Source: Cyanodermella asteris (taxonomy: Eukaryota > Ascomycota > Lecanoromycetes > Ostropales > Stictidaceae). From it: DNA of 64,000 nt. Position 1 is the first letter of the stretch. Every line of letters starts with the position of its first letter. Shown here piece by piece: positions 54,201 through 63,513 of the stretch. The notes under the pieces were generated by a model. The model searched no databases, was not told the origin of the DNA, and saw nothing but the letters and a program-made list of their open reading frames with translations. The stretch covers positions 642,980 to 706,979 of the forward strand of contig UYJD01000011.1 of NCBI GenBank assembly GCA_900618795.1, given 5' to 3'. The position numbers and the translations under genes were made by a program.

Positions 54201-55499
54201 GCTCTCATCCAAGCTGCGGACAAGGGTCGAAAGCACAATGTGCATTTGTTACTCCAGCGACATGCTGACCCCACAGCCAAGGACAAGGACGGGGGTACTG
54301 CGCTTCGCCGCGCCATCGATAACGGGCACAAGGCTATTGTGGAAGAATTCCAAAAAGAAGACCTGTTGCACCAAGATTCCACTGAAGACAAATTAGGCAA
54401 GAATCTGCTCTTCAGCGCTGCGACGGGGGGCTATGATCTCATTGTCCAATTTCTTCTCGATCAAGGCTTCGCTGTCAATTCACGTGCAAACGACGGACGG
54501 ACTCCGCTTCATGATGCAGTGGAGAACGAAAAGTCCGAGACGATACGTCTGCAGGTGATAAAGGTTCTGCTCCGCAGTAATGCTGACACGAAATTGGTCG
54601 ACCAAAATGGCCGAACTGCTGCGGATCTGGCTCGAGAAAGAGGCGACTGGGCCCTACTGGATACGATCGAGCCCCCCGTTCCGGGCATTTTCAACGGCCA
54701 CAACGATGAAGACTTGCCTGCAACATCGCTAGCCCGACGCGGAGCAGACGAAATCCTGACAAAGAAAGTGCAGGATCCAAATTTTGAGATCCTGAAACGC
54801 GACAAAGCAACAGGCCAGACGGCCCTCTCAATCGCAATCCACTACAGGCATATGAAGAGTGCACGAATAATCCTGGAGGCCTTCGCAGCTCGTGGGGAAA
54901 ACATCGACGCGCCAGATCGCTTCAACATCACACCACTTCATGAAGCAGCTATCAGTGGAGATACCGAACTGGTTCAGCTGATGGTCAAGCTCATGTTGGC
55001 CCATGACCCGCCACCTAATCTGGACCGCGTCGATGCTCGTGGTGCCACAGCACTTTCAAACGCCATAAGCGTTCCTGACGTGGAAAGCATCAACACACTG
55101 ATCGCCGCTGGAGCCACGATTGAGTCGCGGTACCGTCTGCCCGCAGAAACACTGACAAGAGCGATTGAAGACGGTGATGTCGAAGTTGCCGAAAAGCTCA
55201 TTTTTGCAAATGTTCCCATCGACGCTTTCAAGCATAGATCTTTGGCAAATAAGACAGGCAACGCGGAGATGATCAGGCTTGTTGACCTTCACAAAACAAA
55301 TGTAAACTCAAGTGCTAAGCGACAGGCAACTACTATCAAGCCGACAGCGATTTCAAAGAAAGTCGTTGGAGGAGAAGAAGAAGACGAAGAAGAGACTCAA
55401 TCAATCATGCCTGATGTCCCGAGCGCCAGACCGAATGCAGCGGGGCCGGACATGACGAAGGCAAAATTCAAATCCAGGGAGGAGCCGGTCCCTGCTTGA
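51237..55499 (+). CDS. Fungal NLR (STAND) protein: N-terminal helical domain, NACHT, ZZ-like insert, ankyrin repeats
   Basis: Single exon, 1420 aa. Residues 1-~250 begin MADPISITTAALDFLKTVKK and are mostly helical with coiled-coil character, like the HeLo/SesA-type starts of fungal NLRs. The NACHT ATPase follows: Walker A GEAGSGKT at 280-287, Walker B YIVIDGLDEA at 384-393, then FLSTSRPLEDQI. Residues 442-484 insert a zinc-finger-like segment with Cys pairs 442/445, 469/472 and Cys456, Cys479, His484, ZZ-like in spacing. A winged-helix region with RLVHRTAGEYLQ comes next, then about ten ankyrin repeats from ~820 to ~1330 (NPLHVAAWFGLE, TPLIYACRGGHSKAV, TPLHEAAISGD), and an acidic/basic disordered tail. 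NLRs of this kind sense non-self and control cell death; the trigger here is unknown. It is tail-to-tail with a membrane-protein gene. Confidence 0.92.
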   Translation: MADPISITTAALDFLKTVKKVYDTFNEIRHADETMARLALQMSLVQEELEWLQKHVDETTKELPSTEYLQRLYQKETSRDNGVVSWKRGRVLEELTLLLEKLQKKLEIEKVEAARQKKAQTAIPAKASSIRSKMAPLKRFFSRDNGDRIVRASKYVFWNEADVKEDIESLAKLRTEIHEARNNAGFDLGVSTNKVVTGINNMVVGMNAKMETDRQITEDKRLRKEYEKILHWLSPSSFQDIQQEAEHLSFGPAISSQWFLDKEVFQEWEKGKPWRLAVFGEAGSGKTVLVSHIISRLQKQHPRGSKTAVLYLYLRYADRKAQSLEALLAALLKQCVTHHGHANIPGGLRDQYLEQTEQGSTHASKGLIEEHLRKELFEAFDRTYIVIDGLDEASDTITRKSLLRCVRSYIEEGYKSPDRGKVSFLSTSRPLEDQIKSTFKICDECKTPGLEIYYTCKVHQVHGQQYHLCQECALSDTVCRSYPHQLEEPYKKLGMTLEVPSRTIEEYVKQLLAHELAMGDGDRKSMTSSVAGSEVDDSEYVMPLVKMLRKDKDLASFIVDTIATQSRGLYMLARMLWDHVREVDNEADIYSELEDLPSDLNASFDRSMERVTSDKVKNAMLWVSQVSRVLSTNDIQFAMSVDVNKRPKRVLPGQNANDDKNDDYELEKFDSRRLPDLDSLWSGARGLLVKGLDDSIRLVHRTAGEYLQRPDVRDKYFPGAQEYMAKVCLITLSYAQLETPLSSEIEVELIDGRLKELPFAAYAAQNWGVHAQTCQTSSDISRLLRKFLDNRGNVMSAVQISAFMEDKYPTGWGNVRKNVNPLHVAAWFGLESTFERLCKTYPLDGSDSTRLARTPLIYACRGGHSKAVQELLRLGADPLKQDKSGSPLSWAAFCGNSEAVRVLLKDKRVNPNARMTHGRTAMMQAAQKGYALVIKALIEHPDTDVNLSDDDDFTALHIAAARSSVETTETLLDAPGIDIEKPGGNGESALIQAADKGRKHNVHLLLQRHADPTAKDKDGGTALRRAIDNGHKAIVEEFQKEDLLHQDSTEDKLGKNLLFSAATGGYDLIVQFLLDQGFAVNSRANDGRTPLHDAVENEKSETIRLQVIKVLLRSNADTKLVDQNGRTAADLARERGDWALLDTIEPPVPGIFNGHNDEDLPATSLARRGADEILTKKVQDPNFEILKRDKATGQTALSIAIHYRHMKSARIILEAFAARGENIDAPDRFNITPLHEAAISGDTELVQLMVKLMLAHDPPPNLDRVDARGATALSNAISVPDVESINTLIAAGATIESRYRLPAETLTRAIEDGDVEVAEKLIFANVPIDAFKHRSLANKTGNAEMIRLVDLHKTNVNSSAKRQATTIKPTAISKKVVGGEEEDEEETQSIMPDVPSARPNAAGPDMTKAKFKSREEPVPA

Positions 55500-55635
55500 A
55501 TATGTGCTGTTGTTCCTTGACCTCATAAGGACAAGCAACGAACCAGGTATTTAGCAGCGCGACTGGTGTGTTTCTAGCTGGGTGTTCCGCAAAAATTTCG
55601 GTACAAATTCTTGTATGCTTGTTTATTGATTTGTG

Positions 55636-56831
55636 TCATACCATATCGCCGGACATTTGTTCTTTGTTCCACAGTCTGCATCTCCGATTCGTGATGAAAT
55701 GCCGCAGCCGCTGTGAAAACCACGACCAGCAATACCACCAAAAAACGGTCCATACCATGATACCAACTGCCAACCCAATGAATATCCATGTATGGTCTGG
55801 CACCGCGTCATCGTCGATCTCCTGGAGTATTGCCGCCCCGAGTTGTAATGGCAGATACACGAATGTGATTACGGCGATTCGTTGCACGCTTTTTGCAATG
55901 TCTTTGTTCTGTTTACTTTCTTCCAGGTTCGCCATATTAAGTATCTACAACCGGCAAAAGTTAGCGATCGTGTACAAGCATGCTATTTCGAATGGCGACG
56001 ATTTTACTCACCCGACCAGTCAGATCGCGCGTGTGTTTCAACAGCCTCGTGGCATGCTCGTACAGATCCTCCAGTTCGCGCATCCTCAATTTGACGTGTT
56101 TTCGCGCTTTTGTTTTGATGCCCAAATCGTCCACGAAAACGTGCTCTTTGAGTTGTCGAGCGGCGGACTTGGCTTTGCAGATTTCTTCGCGCGCTTCGGG
56201 CCAGAGTGGATGCAGCCGATCCAGGTCTCGGAACAAGGTGCTGTAATCCCTCGTCGGATCTTCACTTTGTATGGACTTTTGGCTCTGCAAATGTGTCAGT
56301 GACGGACGATTGCGTTCTTAACAGGTTGCAGCTTACGATCGTCTGGACATATTCATCTGCCGTTTTCAGAAAGTCTTGCCAAGACAGGATGATATTGTCG
56401 AGGTAGTCCAGCACAAGCTCTTCCTCGGTCTGATCATCTTCATCACATTGTGTCAAGTCGCTGGCTCTGGATGGTGGAGATGATGTGGTGTTTTCTTGTG
56501 GAGTGGCTTCGGCTGCTCTGTTGAGCGCAGGCTCTTCACTCGATGTCCTAGGTTTTGCTTCCGGCTGGAGTGAGAGCTCAAAGGGGATTATGCGTCGGAA
56601 CAGCGTTCCAGCACGAGTCTGTATAGTTATTTCTGGCTCTGATGGATATTCCTGGTTGCAGAGTTCTGGATCCGAGCACCATCGAAACAACTTGACGGAA
56701 GGCGTCCTCGGCGGCGAGCTGTATCTCGTGGAGGAGGACCACGATGACCTTCGGGTTGGTGAGTGGAGAGAGCCACTTCGAGTTGACATCGTGTTCGTTC
56801 GAAGCGAGCTGAAAGTTTTCTGTCTGTCCAT
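55636..56831 (-). CDS. CorA-like two-helix membrane protein with disordered N-terminus
   Basis: Three exons, 56831..56337, 56284..56012 and 55944..55636, with introns of 52 and 67 nt (both phase 0), encode 358 aa. The first ~150 residues are Ser/Arg/Pro-rich and disordered. A long helical section follows (LDNIILSWQDFLKTADEYVQ, then KHVKLRMRELEDLYEHATRLL). NLEESKQNKDIAKSVQR leads straight into membrane helix 1 (IAVITFVYLPLQLGAAIL), and a second helix (IFIGLAVGIMVWTVFWWY) comes after a short acidic loop (QEIDDDAVPDH). This long-helix/two-TM layout is that of CorA-like proteins in fungi, but the Gly-Met-Asn motif that follows helix 1 in true Mg2+ channels is missing. Function unknown. Its stop is only 136 bases from the NLR stop. 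Confidence 0.78.
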
Positions 56832-58563
56832 GATCGAGTTGCTTCTGCGTAGTATTGGAAGATAGGATGTTGGCCTTGAGAACAAGTGAGTGGAAAGTAG
56901 TGTCCCCTCTACTTCCAAATATACATCTTCAATGGGCGCTTCGGGGCAGCCGGGCAGTCAAGCGAAATGACAGGAGTGCACATGTTTGCCGCGCCCAGAC
57001 TTGGTAGATGGCCCACTGAGCTGTCCGAGCTGAAAGACCCCGCTGTTGACTCCAATATCGACGTTAAGAGTGTGGCTTCAAGGACTTTTTTGTCTCCGGC
57101 CAAGATGGCCAAGCGACTGAGGATCGTCTTGGACGTTGCCTACACGGCCTTGGCGCAGCCGTGCGAGGTCATCGCTTTTGGATTGATCTGCTCGATGATA
57201 GGTCGATTTCTTTGCATCAAAGTCGTGGACCCATCAGAGGTATGACTGTTAACCGTGTCGTGGTAGGAACAAGGATTCTGACGTGCAAATTCGTAAGTCG
57301 AATGGTTGTCCGGTGAGCTTGAATCCGGTTCCTACTTGCGAGGCCGCTCGCGTGCCGGGGTCATTCCGTGTTCAGGCACTCGTCGATCGCAAGCGGTTCC
57401 TACCTAATCAGTAGAGATTTTCGATACCCGATTAACACATGCACAAGATGTGATCGACATCATGGCAACGAACGGAACACAATGATCCCAAATCATGGAG
57501 AAGTTGCAAAGCACGTCAGCCCCACAGGCTGCAACTGTCACTGGAAACAGCCAAATCTTTGCGATTCGGCGGACGCCATCGCAGTCGAAAGCACAAGTCC
57601 CACGTGCATTACACTTCTTGCACGGAACTAATCAGCCTGAACGGAATCGTAATGCCCCCTCGAGATGAGTTTTTCTCTTCAGTTTTCGGCGTTTTATTTT
57701 TTCTCGACACGGCTCGCAATCCGCCATGGAATCAGGCGAAAACCACAGCCACATCAGCCCTCGCACTTACGCACTCCTGCATAACCTCGACGACTTGGCA
57801 GAAACGAAGCACCTGGTTGATTGGCGCGCGTAGAGCAGTTCGGCTGAGAACGAGTTGTGCGGGGGGCATCTCTGCGAGTGGCATACTCGTCTGTCGCCAC
57901 GCCAAGTCGTTCGGCAACCTCGCATGAGGCTCAGCAATCCAATCACTTCGCAGTCTGCAATGACACCTTCAGGCCTGTCAATAGGCTACAGGAAACGGGG
58001 TGTGATGCAAGTAGCCCAGTCGAAATTATGCCTACAGCCTTATGGCTAGCATAACGGCGTTCTCGCCAAAAGGAAAGTAATGGGGGCCGGACTCGATCAC
58101 GATCACGATCACGAATACATCACCTCATAAATGCCATCGCAGAAACTGTCTGATCGACAGAAGGAATGACCCACTAAGAGCTCTCGTCAAACAGAGCCTT
58201 ATGTCAACGGTCCACAAGAACATGGGATTGTCAGAATGCGCTCCACTCCTGAGCACTTTTCCATGCAGAGGAGGCCGACTTATGACATCAAACAATCCAT
58301 GACGTCTCCATATGGCTACCACATATATTCGCACTGTACCTACCTTAGGCACGCGACTTTGTCGTAGACAATTGCACTCTGTTGCTCGAAATCACAGATT
58401 ATCTAAAGTCCAGTACGAAGGTCCGCTGAGTTCCAGACACAGGATTTTATCATGGCAGTATAACTGAATCCACCGTAGTTCTGAAAGCCGAAGAATCTAC
58501 CATACGAACCACTCATCGATCAATCATACACCGTACACAATTTACGCACCCTCAAACTTCATC
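56832..58563. other. Intergenic, 1.7 kb with no supported gene
   Basis: Upstream of both flanking genes (CorA-like on minus, disordered protein on plus). Contains three tandem CGATCA at 58094-58111 and short frames without domains. Nothing else recognised. Confidence 0.5.
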
Positions 58564-59007
58564 ATGTCCTCCAACGGCGGCTCCATTTCCGACATGGCCA
58601 CCGACGGCACCTCGATCCCCTCCGACGCCGGGACCCAACGCATAATCCGCTCTGTCCCCAACCCAGCCCAAGAACAGCAAGCCTCCGACCCAGCCTACAA
58701 CGACAGCAGCGACCTAGCTGGAGCCGCAACCAATGCCACCGACATCCCGCGCTCTACCCGCGACACCGCCGCGACCGGTGAAGTCGAGACACTTGGCGGT
58801 GGGAGCGTTGGCGCGGTGGAGAGCAAGCGGTTGACGACGTCCAAGGGAAATGAGGACCTGGCGAAGGGAAGCTTGAGGATGGAGAAGCATGCGAGGCAGC
58901 AGGGGAGTGATCTGGAGAGGAAGGCGGGGGAGGGACCCGAGGTTGAGGCTGCTCCAGGGGAGGAGGAGGTGGATCAAGAGACGTTGAGGAATAGAAGGGA
59001 GCAATAA
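58564..59007 (+). CDS. Hypothetical hydrophilic disordered protein
   Basis: Single exon, 147 aa, from an ATG in a CATCATGTC context to a TAA. It is almost free of aromatic and long hydrophobic stretches, with Ser/Thr/Asp/Gly in the first half (GTQRIIRSVPNPAQEQQ) and charged Lys/Glu/Arg in the second (RMEKHARQQGSDLERKAGEG), ending in acidic EEEVDQETLRNRREQ. I recognise no domain. Clean start and the strong C-bias at third positions in the first half support a real gene. Similar small disordered proteins are common in Pezizomycotina; a function cannot be given. Confidence 0.6.
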   Translation: MSSNGGSISDMATDGTSIPSDAGTQRIIRSVPNPAQEQQASDPAYNDSSDLAGAATNATDIPRSTRDTAATGEVETLGGGSVGAVESKRLTTSKGNEDLAKGSLRMEKHARQQGSDLERKAGEGPEVEAAPGEEEVDQETLRNRREQ

Positions 59008-59823
59008 GGCTTGAACCGGTCATTGCGCGAACGCACATTGGCGCAAGTAATCTGGAATCGTATACCAAGAGTAACGAAACGGCCACTTAGTGATGTGACA
59101 AATTCATGGTTTTCAATTCCGCACACTCTGAAGATTGAGCTCGACATCGTCCATGAGAACTGTTCATCATGCTTGGTATCAGTATCGAGGCCGAAGAACG
59201 ATCTGCCTGTGGTCTTTGAACATTGTCACTTTGCAATTTGGCATGCTTTCATAATCCATCTCGGACCTAGCCTGGCTTGCCGAGCTCCTAGTGTCTCCTC
59301 CGGGGTCACCATCTTCGGATTGAAGCCCAGGCCTGGCTCAATACTGCCTGTTCGAAGGTCTTTCACCATTGTAGCCTTCTGGTCTTGCTGGATTGGGTCC
59401 TGGACATTTGTGCCGAAAACTTGTCTCAGCGGCATGTTGGATCCTCGGCGCGGAGCGTTGTCGGCTGTTGTTGGACACGGCAACCTCGTCGACGTGAGAT
59501 GATGGCCTTGGACTTTGCTGTAACGTGCGGCACAAGCTGCTTCAAGGTCAAGGATTTCCTTGACTGGCAGCGCCAGACCACGAGAAAGCCGATTGCGATC
59601 GTCAATGCTCCTTGTCGCCGGTATGACTAATGAAGAGAGCATGCAAGGGATCTATGCTAGGTTTATGAATTGTCCTGCAATTCCCAGCTGCAAAAGTCCT
59701 GGTACCGGCGCGGCATGTGTTCAAGTTTGTGCCTTTGACCAGAGCGCTTCTCATCTGCATGGTATCTATGATGTTCAACATTCGCAACTATGCTGATCCG
59801 AAGTCACGACGCACCGGCAATGA
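59008..59823. other. Intergenic, 816 bp between convergent genes
   Basis: Frames up to 163 codons on plus and 138 on minus have no domain and overlap each other. Nothing supported. Confidence 0.5.
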
Positions 59824-60582
59824 TCACATCGTATGGTAACCGCCTCCATATCCACCATTGATAGCGTCGCCATGAACCGGAGTTCTCCTGGATAATGGCA
59901 GCGGATCGATATGATATGTCCTATGCGCGTTAAACTGTGATGCTGTGATGTTCTCGCCCTGTCTCTCGTAAAGGTTGTTCCATTGCGTCCTTTGCAGCTC
60001 CTCATCGGAGGTCCAAGCCGGGTTCCGGGCTCGAGTCAAATCTCTGCTGCTGGTCTTGCGCAACTTCTCCAGCCTCTTGTATGTAAACACGCACAAAAGC
60101 CCGTAGATGACCGAGGATATCACAGAGACGATGATCGCTGCCAGAGCGGGCGCCGCAAAGACATGGACCTTGAGGACAAGATTCGGCACTATCAGGGTAT
60201 TGATGAAACCGAACATCGACGAGATGAGGCACGGAAAGAAAATGCAGTCGAGCTGATAGATCCAGTTCTTGCGGAGAAACCACAATGCGACTGAGAGGAT
60301 GTAGCCAATATTGATGACGACCAGTGCGCCGACGGTGATGGAGATGGTCTGTTGGTCACTTGGGTCATTGTTGTCCACGTTGAAAGCAGCTGGGAAGACC
60401 AAGAAGCCAATCATGATGAGAAAGGCGGCCAAAGTCGCGAGAGCTCTCCAGTACCACGCATCCTGTTCCCTCTTTTCTATGAGAGTCTGTATAGTTTTCG
60501 CCGGTCGCGGGGGAAGGTCGCTTGATGCAAATTGGAGCGGCTCCACGGCAGCGGCGTGATTCGTCATGACGGGGTGTATCAT
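59824..60582 (-). CDS. Four-helix integral membrane protein, hypothetical
   Basis: Single exon, 252 aa. Four hydrophobic segments are visible: ALATLAAFLIMIGFLVFPAA, ISITVGALVVINIGYILSVA, CIFFPCLISSMFGFINTLIV and FAAPALAAIIVSVISSVIYG. Together they fill residues ~45-170. The N-terminus (PPRPAKTIQTLIEKREQDAW) and the basic C-terminal tail (YKRLEKLRKTSSRDLTRARN) would be cytosolic with four helices. The tail ends Gly/Tyr-rich (GDAINGGYGGGYHTM). This arrangement is common in Pezizomycotina as a conserved hypothetical protein; I know no function. ATG at 60567 is an alternative start, five codons in. The promoter lies in the gap shared with the GMC gene. Confidence 0.75.
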   Translation of the reverse strand: MIHPVMTNHAAAVEPLQFASSDLPPRPAKTIQTLIEKREQDAWYWRALATLAAFLIMIGFLVFPAAFNVDNNDPSDQQTISITVGALVVINIGYILSVALWFLRKNWIYQLDCIFFPCLISSMFGFINTLIVPNLVLKVHVFAAPALAAIIVSVISSVIYGLLCVFTYKRLEKLRKTSSRDLTRARNPAWTSDEELQRTQWNNLYERQGENITASQFNAHRTYHIDPLPLSRRTPVHGDAINGGYGGGYHTM

Positions 60583-61709
60583 TGCAGGCGAGGCGCCAGC
60601 GCCGTTGTCAGTTGTTCATCAGGTCGGTAGTCGTGATATAGCGTGGGTTGAAGGTGGTCGGGTCAGGAGGTGGTCGGTAAAGGGACCTTGAAGAACAGTC
60701 GGTGCCACTGGCAAGTGCCAAATTATGCGACATGACGCAGAAAGTCAGGATAAGCCCAGCCTAGCGGCACCGCCCTTGAAGAATACAGGACTCTGACCGG
60801 ATTTGTGGTAGGCTGAGTCTGAAACGGTGCTGTGACTCGGTGGTTTATGGGCAGAGGGAGTCAGTCGGGGTTACATCCGCCTGCGGCTTGTGTTTCATCG
60901 CCACGCCGTCCGCGCCCGTTCATCAGCCGTGCCACCAGATCCTCCACCTGTTCGTCTTTCTGATTTGTCCCCTTGAAAGGCCGTTGATTCCCCGAAATTC
61001 TGCTGACTGAGCTGGATCAGCTTGCGTGACCAGCAATGCAATCTAGGAGATTTCCTCGTCTTTCATGCAGCTCGAAGAATAGTTCCCACACCCGGTCTAG
61101 TCACCCCATCTTATCTAAGCCGATGCGGATATTTGCCAGTCGTTCATCGTCTTCTTAAGGAGAGCACTGTTTATGATATCAGTAGTATACTGTCGGGCTC
61201 CAGTACAGAGCACAAGACTGGCATCATTGATTACATTCCCATACAAAGCAGCAATCTATCATACTTGCATCACAGATTAAAATGAGGCTGACAGGACAGC
61301 CGGGGTAAGAAAATAAGGTGACCTGTCCGACTATACCTGGTGGCGAACGCGCGGGTTCGATATTCACTTGCTATCTAAGGTATCGTACTGAAGCGCACGC
61401 TGATCTCCAATCTCCAACGATCATAGTGGTGCTAGCGACCACAACGTGCCTTGCGACCAGACGCTTTCGCTTCCCTCCCGAGCAACTGGGCACCGTCCAG
61501 ACATCTTGTACTACAAGTGTTTCATCTCATTGGGCACACGGGCCGCTGGTGGCCTTGCCCGCGAACATGCGCCGCCGGTAACCGGGTTGATTGATTCCAA
61601 TCATTGGATGCGGCTGAACATGAGCCGTGTACGCAGCGACCAACTGATATAAGCTTATTTTCCAGTTTTCAGGTACCTCTCCGATCACGTTCTATTGAAA
61701 ACCACGGCC
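60583..61709. promoter_or_regulatory. Divergent promoter region, membrane protein / GMC oxidoreductase, 1.1 kb
   Basis: Lies between divergent starts. Frames up to 87 codons without domains; no repeat or RNA gene recognised. Confidence 0.5.
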
Positions 61710-63380
61710 ATGGTCAAGCATTCCACACAGAGTTTTGACTATATTGTAGTCGGCGGCGGCAATGCCGGCCTCGCCATTGCCAACCGTCTCTCCAAGAGCC
61801 TTCCAGAAACATCGATTCTTGTCGTTGAAGCTGGCGGCGACCCAAGATCGAATCCAGACACCGGTAGCTTCTTGACTCTCTCCAAATCTGCGGAACCAGG
61901 CTTCAAAGAGAATTGGGGCTATGCCGACGCACCGAACCAGCATCTCAAGAAGTCGGTAGCTGAAGTCGCGGCAGCCGGGAAAGGCCTCGGTGGCTCCACA
62001 AGCATCAATGCCGGTGTCTGGCTCCGAGGCAACGAAGCGGATTTCGATATCATTGCCAAAATGGCAGACGATGACGCATGGACGTATTCTAATATGCTTG
62101 ACTATGTGAAGATGACGGAAGACGTCCAAGGCTACGGGACGCGTAATGATGCCCGCGGTAGAGAAGGATACGTGAAGGTCACGCAGGTAGAGGAGGGCTC
62201 AGCAAGGAAGCCAATGCCAATTCGGACTGCACTCCAGAACGCTTGGGAGGAGGCTGGATTTGACTACATCGGTGACCCAAATCGTGGTAATCAGAATGGG
62301 CTTGGCAATTTCTCGGAATGTTGGCTAGGAGGCAAGAGACAGTATCCATTGGATTTTCTTGACCTTTCTGGCGTCCAGACCATGCAACACACGCAAGTCC
62401 ACAAGATCCTGCTCGACGAGAATGGACCCAGACCCATGGCCTCGGGAATCCAGCTGACGGATGGCACCCATATTCACTCATCAAAGGAGGTGATCATCTG
62501 TGCGGGCGCTTATCAAAGTCCGAAGATCCTCATGCTATCAGGCATCGGGCCGAAGCTAGAGCTTGAAAAGCACGGACTCAAAACGTTGGTCAACAATCCA
62601 GAGGTTGGCCACAACCTCTCCGATCACTTTGGAGTTGGCGTGACGTGGAAACTGAGGAATCCCGAACGTGGCCTCGCATTGGGCTCGCCCGCATTCTCTG
62701 ACCCATCGTATGTCCATGGCTGGCCATCAGATTTCGTATTCCACAGCCAAGTCAAAGACCCGGCTAGTCTCGCCCAACTCATACCGTCTGAGGAGCAGCG
62801 CTCGATCCTCCTTCGTCCTGGCGGCTCCAATATGGAGATCTGGCAGATGTATTTGCCAATGGGGAAGACCGTCACGGGCGTCGACGTGCCTGTCGACGGA
62901 AGTTATATAACCACTATCTCACTGGCAGTGAGTCCATTGTCGAGAGGTCAGGTCAGACTAAAATCGTCGGATCCTGAGGACATGCCATTGATCGATCGGA
63001 ATGCATTGTCTGAGGAGGCTGACATGTACATCCACCGAGAAGCTCTGCGCAACCTGATCAAAGTCTACCTTGGAACAAAAAGCGGCCAGCAACTCTTCGA
63101 GGGCGACGTGACTCCTGGGGGGCTGCCACCACTCGCCCTAGACTCATCTGATGAGGATCTGGATACCAGAATTCGAGCCACGGCTTGGAGTATCAGCCAC
63201 CCGGCTGGTACGTGCGCGCTTGGGAAAGTTGTTGACGGGCGAGCGAGAGTGTACAACATGGAGAACCTGCGTGTTGTCGATGCCTCCATTCTTCCAACGG
63301 GCCACGGTGCGCCACTACAGCCGCTTGTCTATGCCGCTGCTGAACGCGTCGCTGCCTTCATTGTCGAGGACCACATGTAG
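61710..63380 (+). CDS. GMC-family FAD oxidoreductase
   Basis: Single exon, 556 aa from ATG 61710. FAD-binding YIVVGGGNAGLAIANRL is at residues 11-27, then LVVEAGGD. PROSITE-type signature 1 appears as GKGLGGSTSINAGVWLRG, and signature 2 as GAYQSPKILMLSGIGP. The C-terminal active-site region has SISHPAGTCALGKV (first His) and VVDASILPTGHGAPLQPLVYAAAERVA. Canonical GMC enzymes have the second catalytic His or Asn six residues before the Tyr of VYA; here that position is Pro, and a His sits three residues earlier, so activity or substrate may differ. No signal peptide, so it is probably intracellular, unlike secreted aryl-alcohol or glucose oxidases. Substrate unknown. Confidence 0.92.
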   Translation: MVKHSTQSFDYIVVGGGNAGLAIANRLSKSLPETSILVVEAGGDPRSNPDTGSFLTLSKSAEPGFKENWGYADAPNQHLKKSVAEVAAAGKGLGGSTSINAGVWLRGNEADFDIIAKMADDDAWTYSNMLDYVKMTEDVQGYGTRNDARGREGYVKVTQVEEGSARKPMPIRTALQNAWEEAGFDYIGDPNRGNQNGLGNFSECWLGGKRQYPLDFLDLSGVQTMQHTQVHKILLDENGPRPMASGIQLTDGTHIHSSKEVIICAGAYQSPKILMLSGIGPKLELEKHGLKTLVNNPEVGHNLSDHFGVGVTWKLRNPERGLALGSPAFSDPSYVHGWPSDFVFHSQVKDPASLAQLIPSEEQRSILLRPGGSNMEIWQMYLPMGKTVTGVDVPVDGSYITTISLAVSPLSRGQVRLKSSDPEDMPLIDRNALSEEADMYIHREALRNLIKVYLGTKSGQQLFEGDVTPGGLPPLALDSSDEDLDTRIRATAWSISHPAGTCALGKVVDGRARVYNMENLRVVDASILPTGHGAPLQPLVYAAAERVAAFIVEDHM

Positions 63381-63513
63381 CTCTTCCAATGCACTTTGAC
63401 GCAACGACCACTCCCGAATGCTCGACTCAAACCCGTCTCGTAGACGATGCAAGCTCCCTCATTGATCTTAGTGCCAGACGTCTTCGCTGCCGCCGGGGGG
63501 TTTCCGAACCCGT

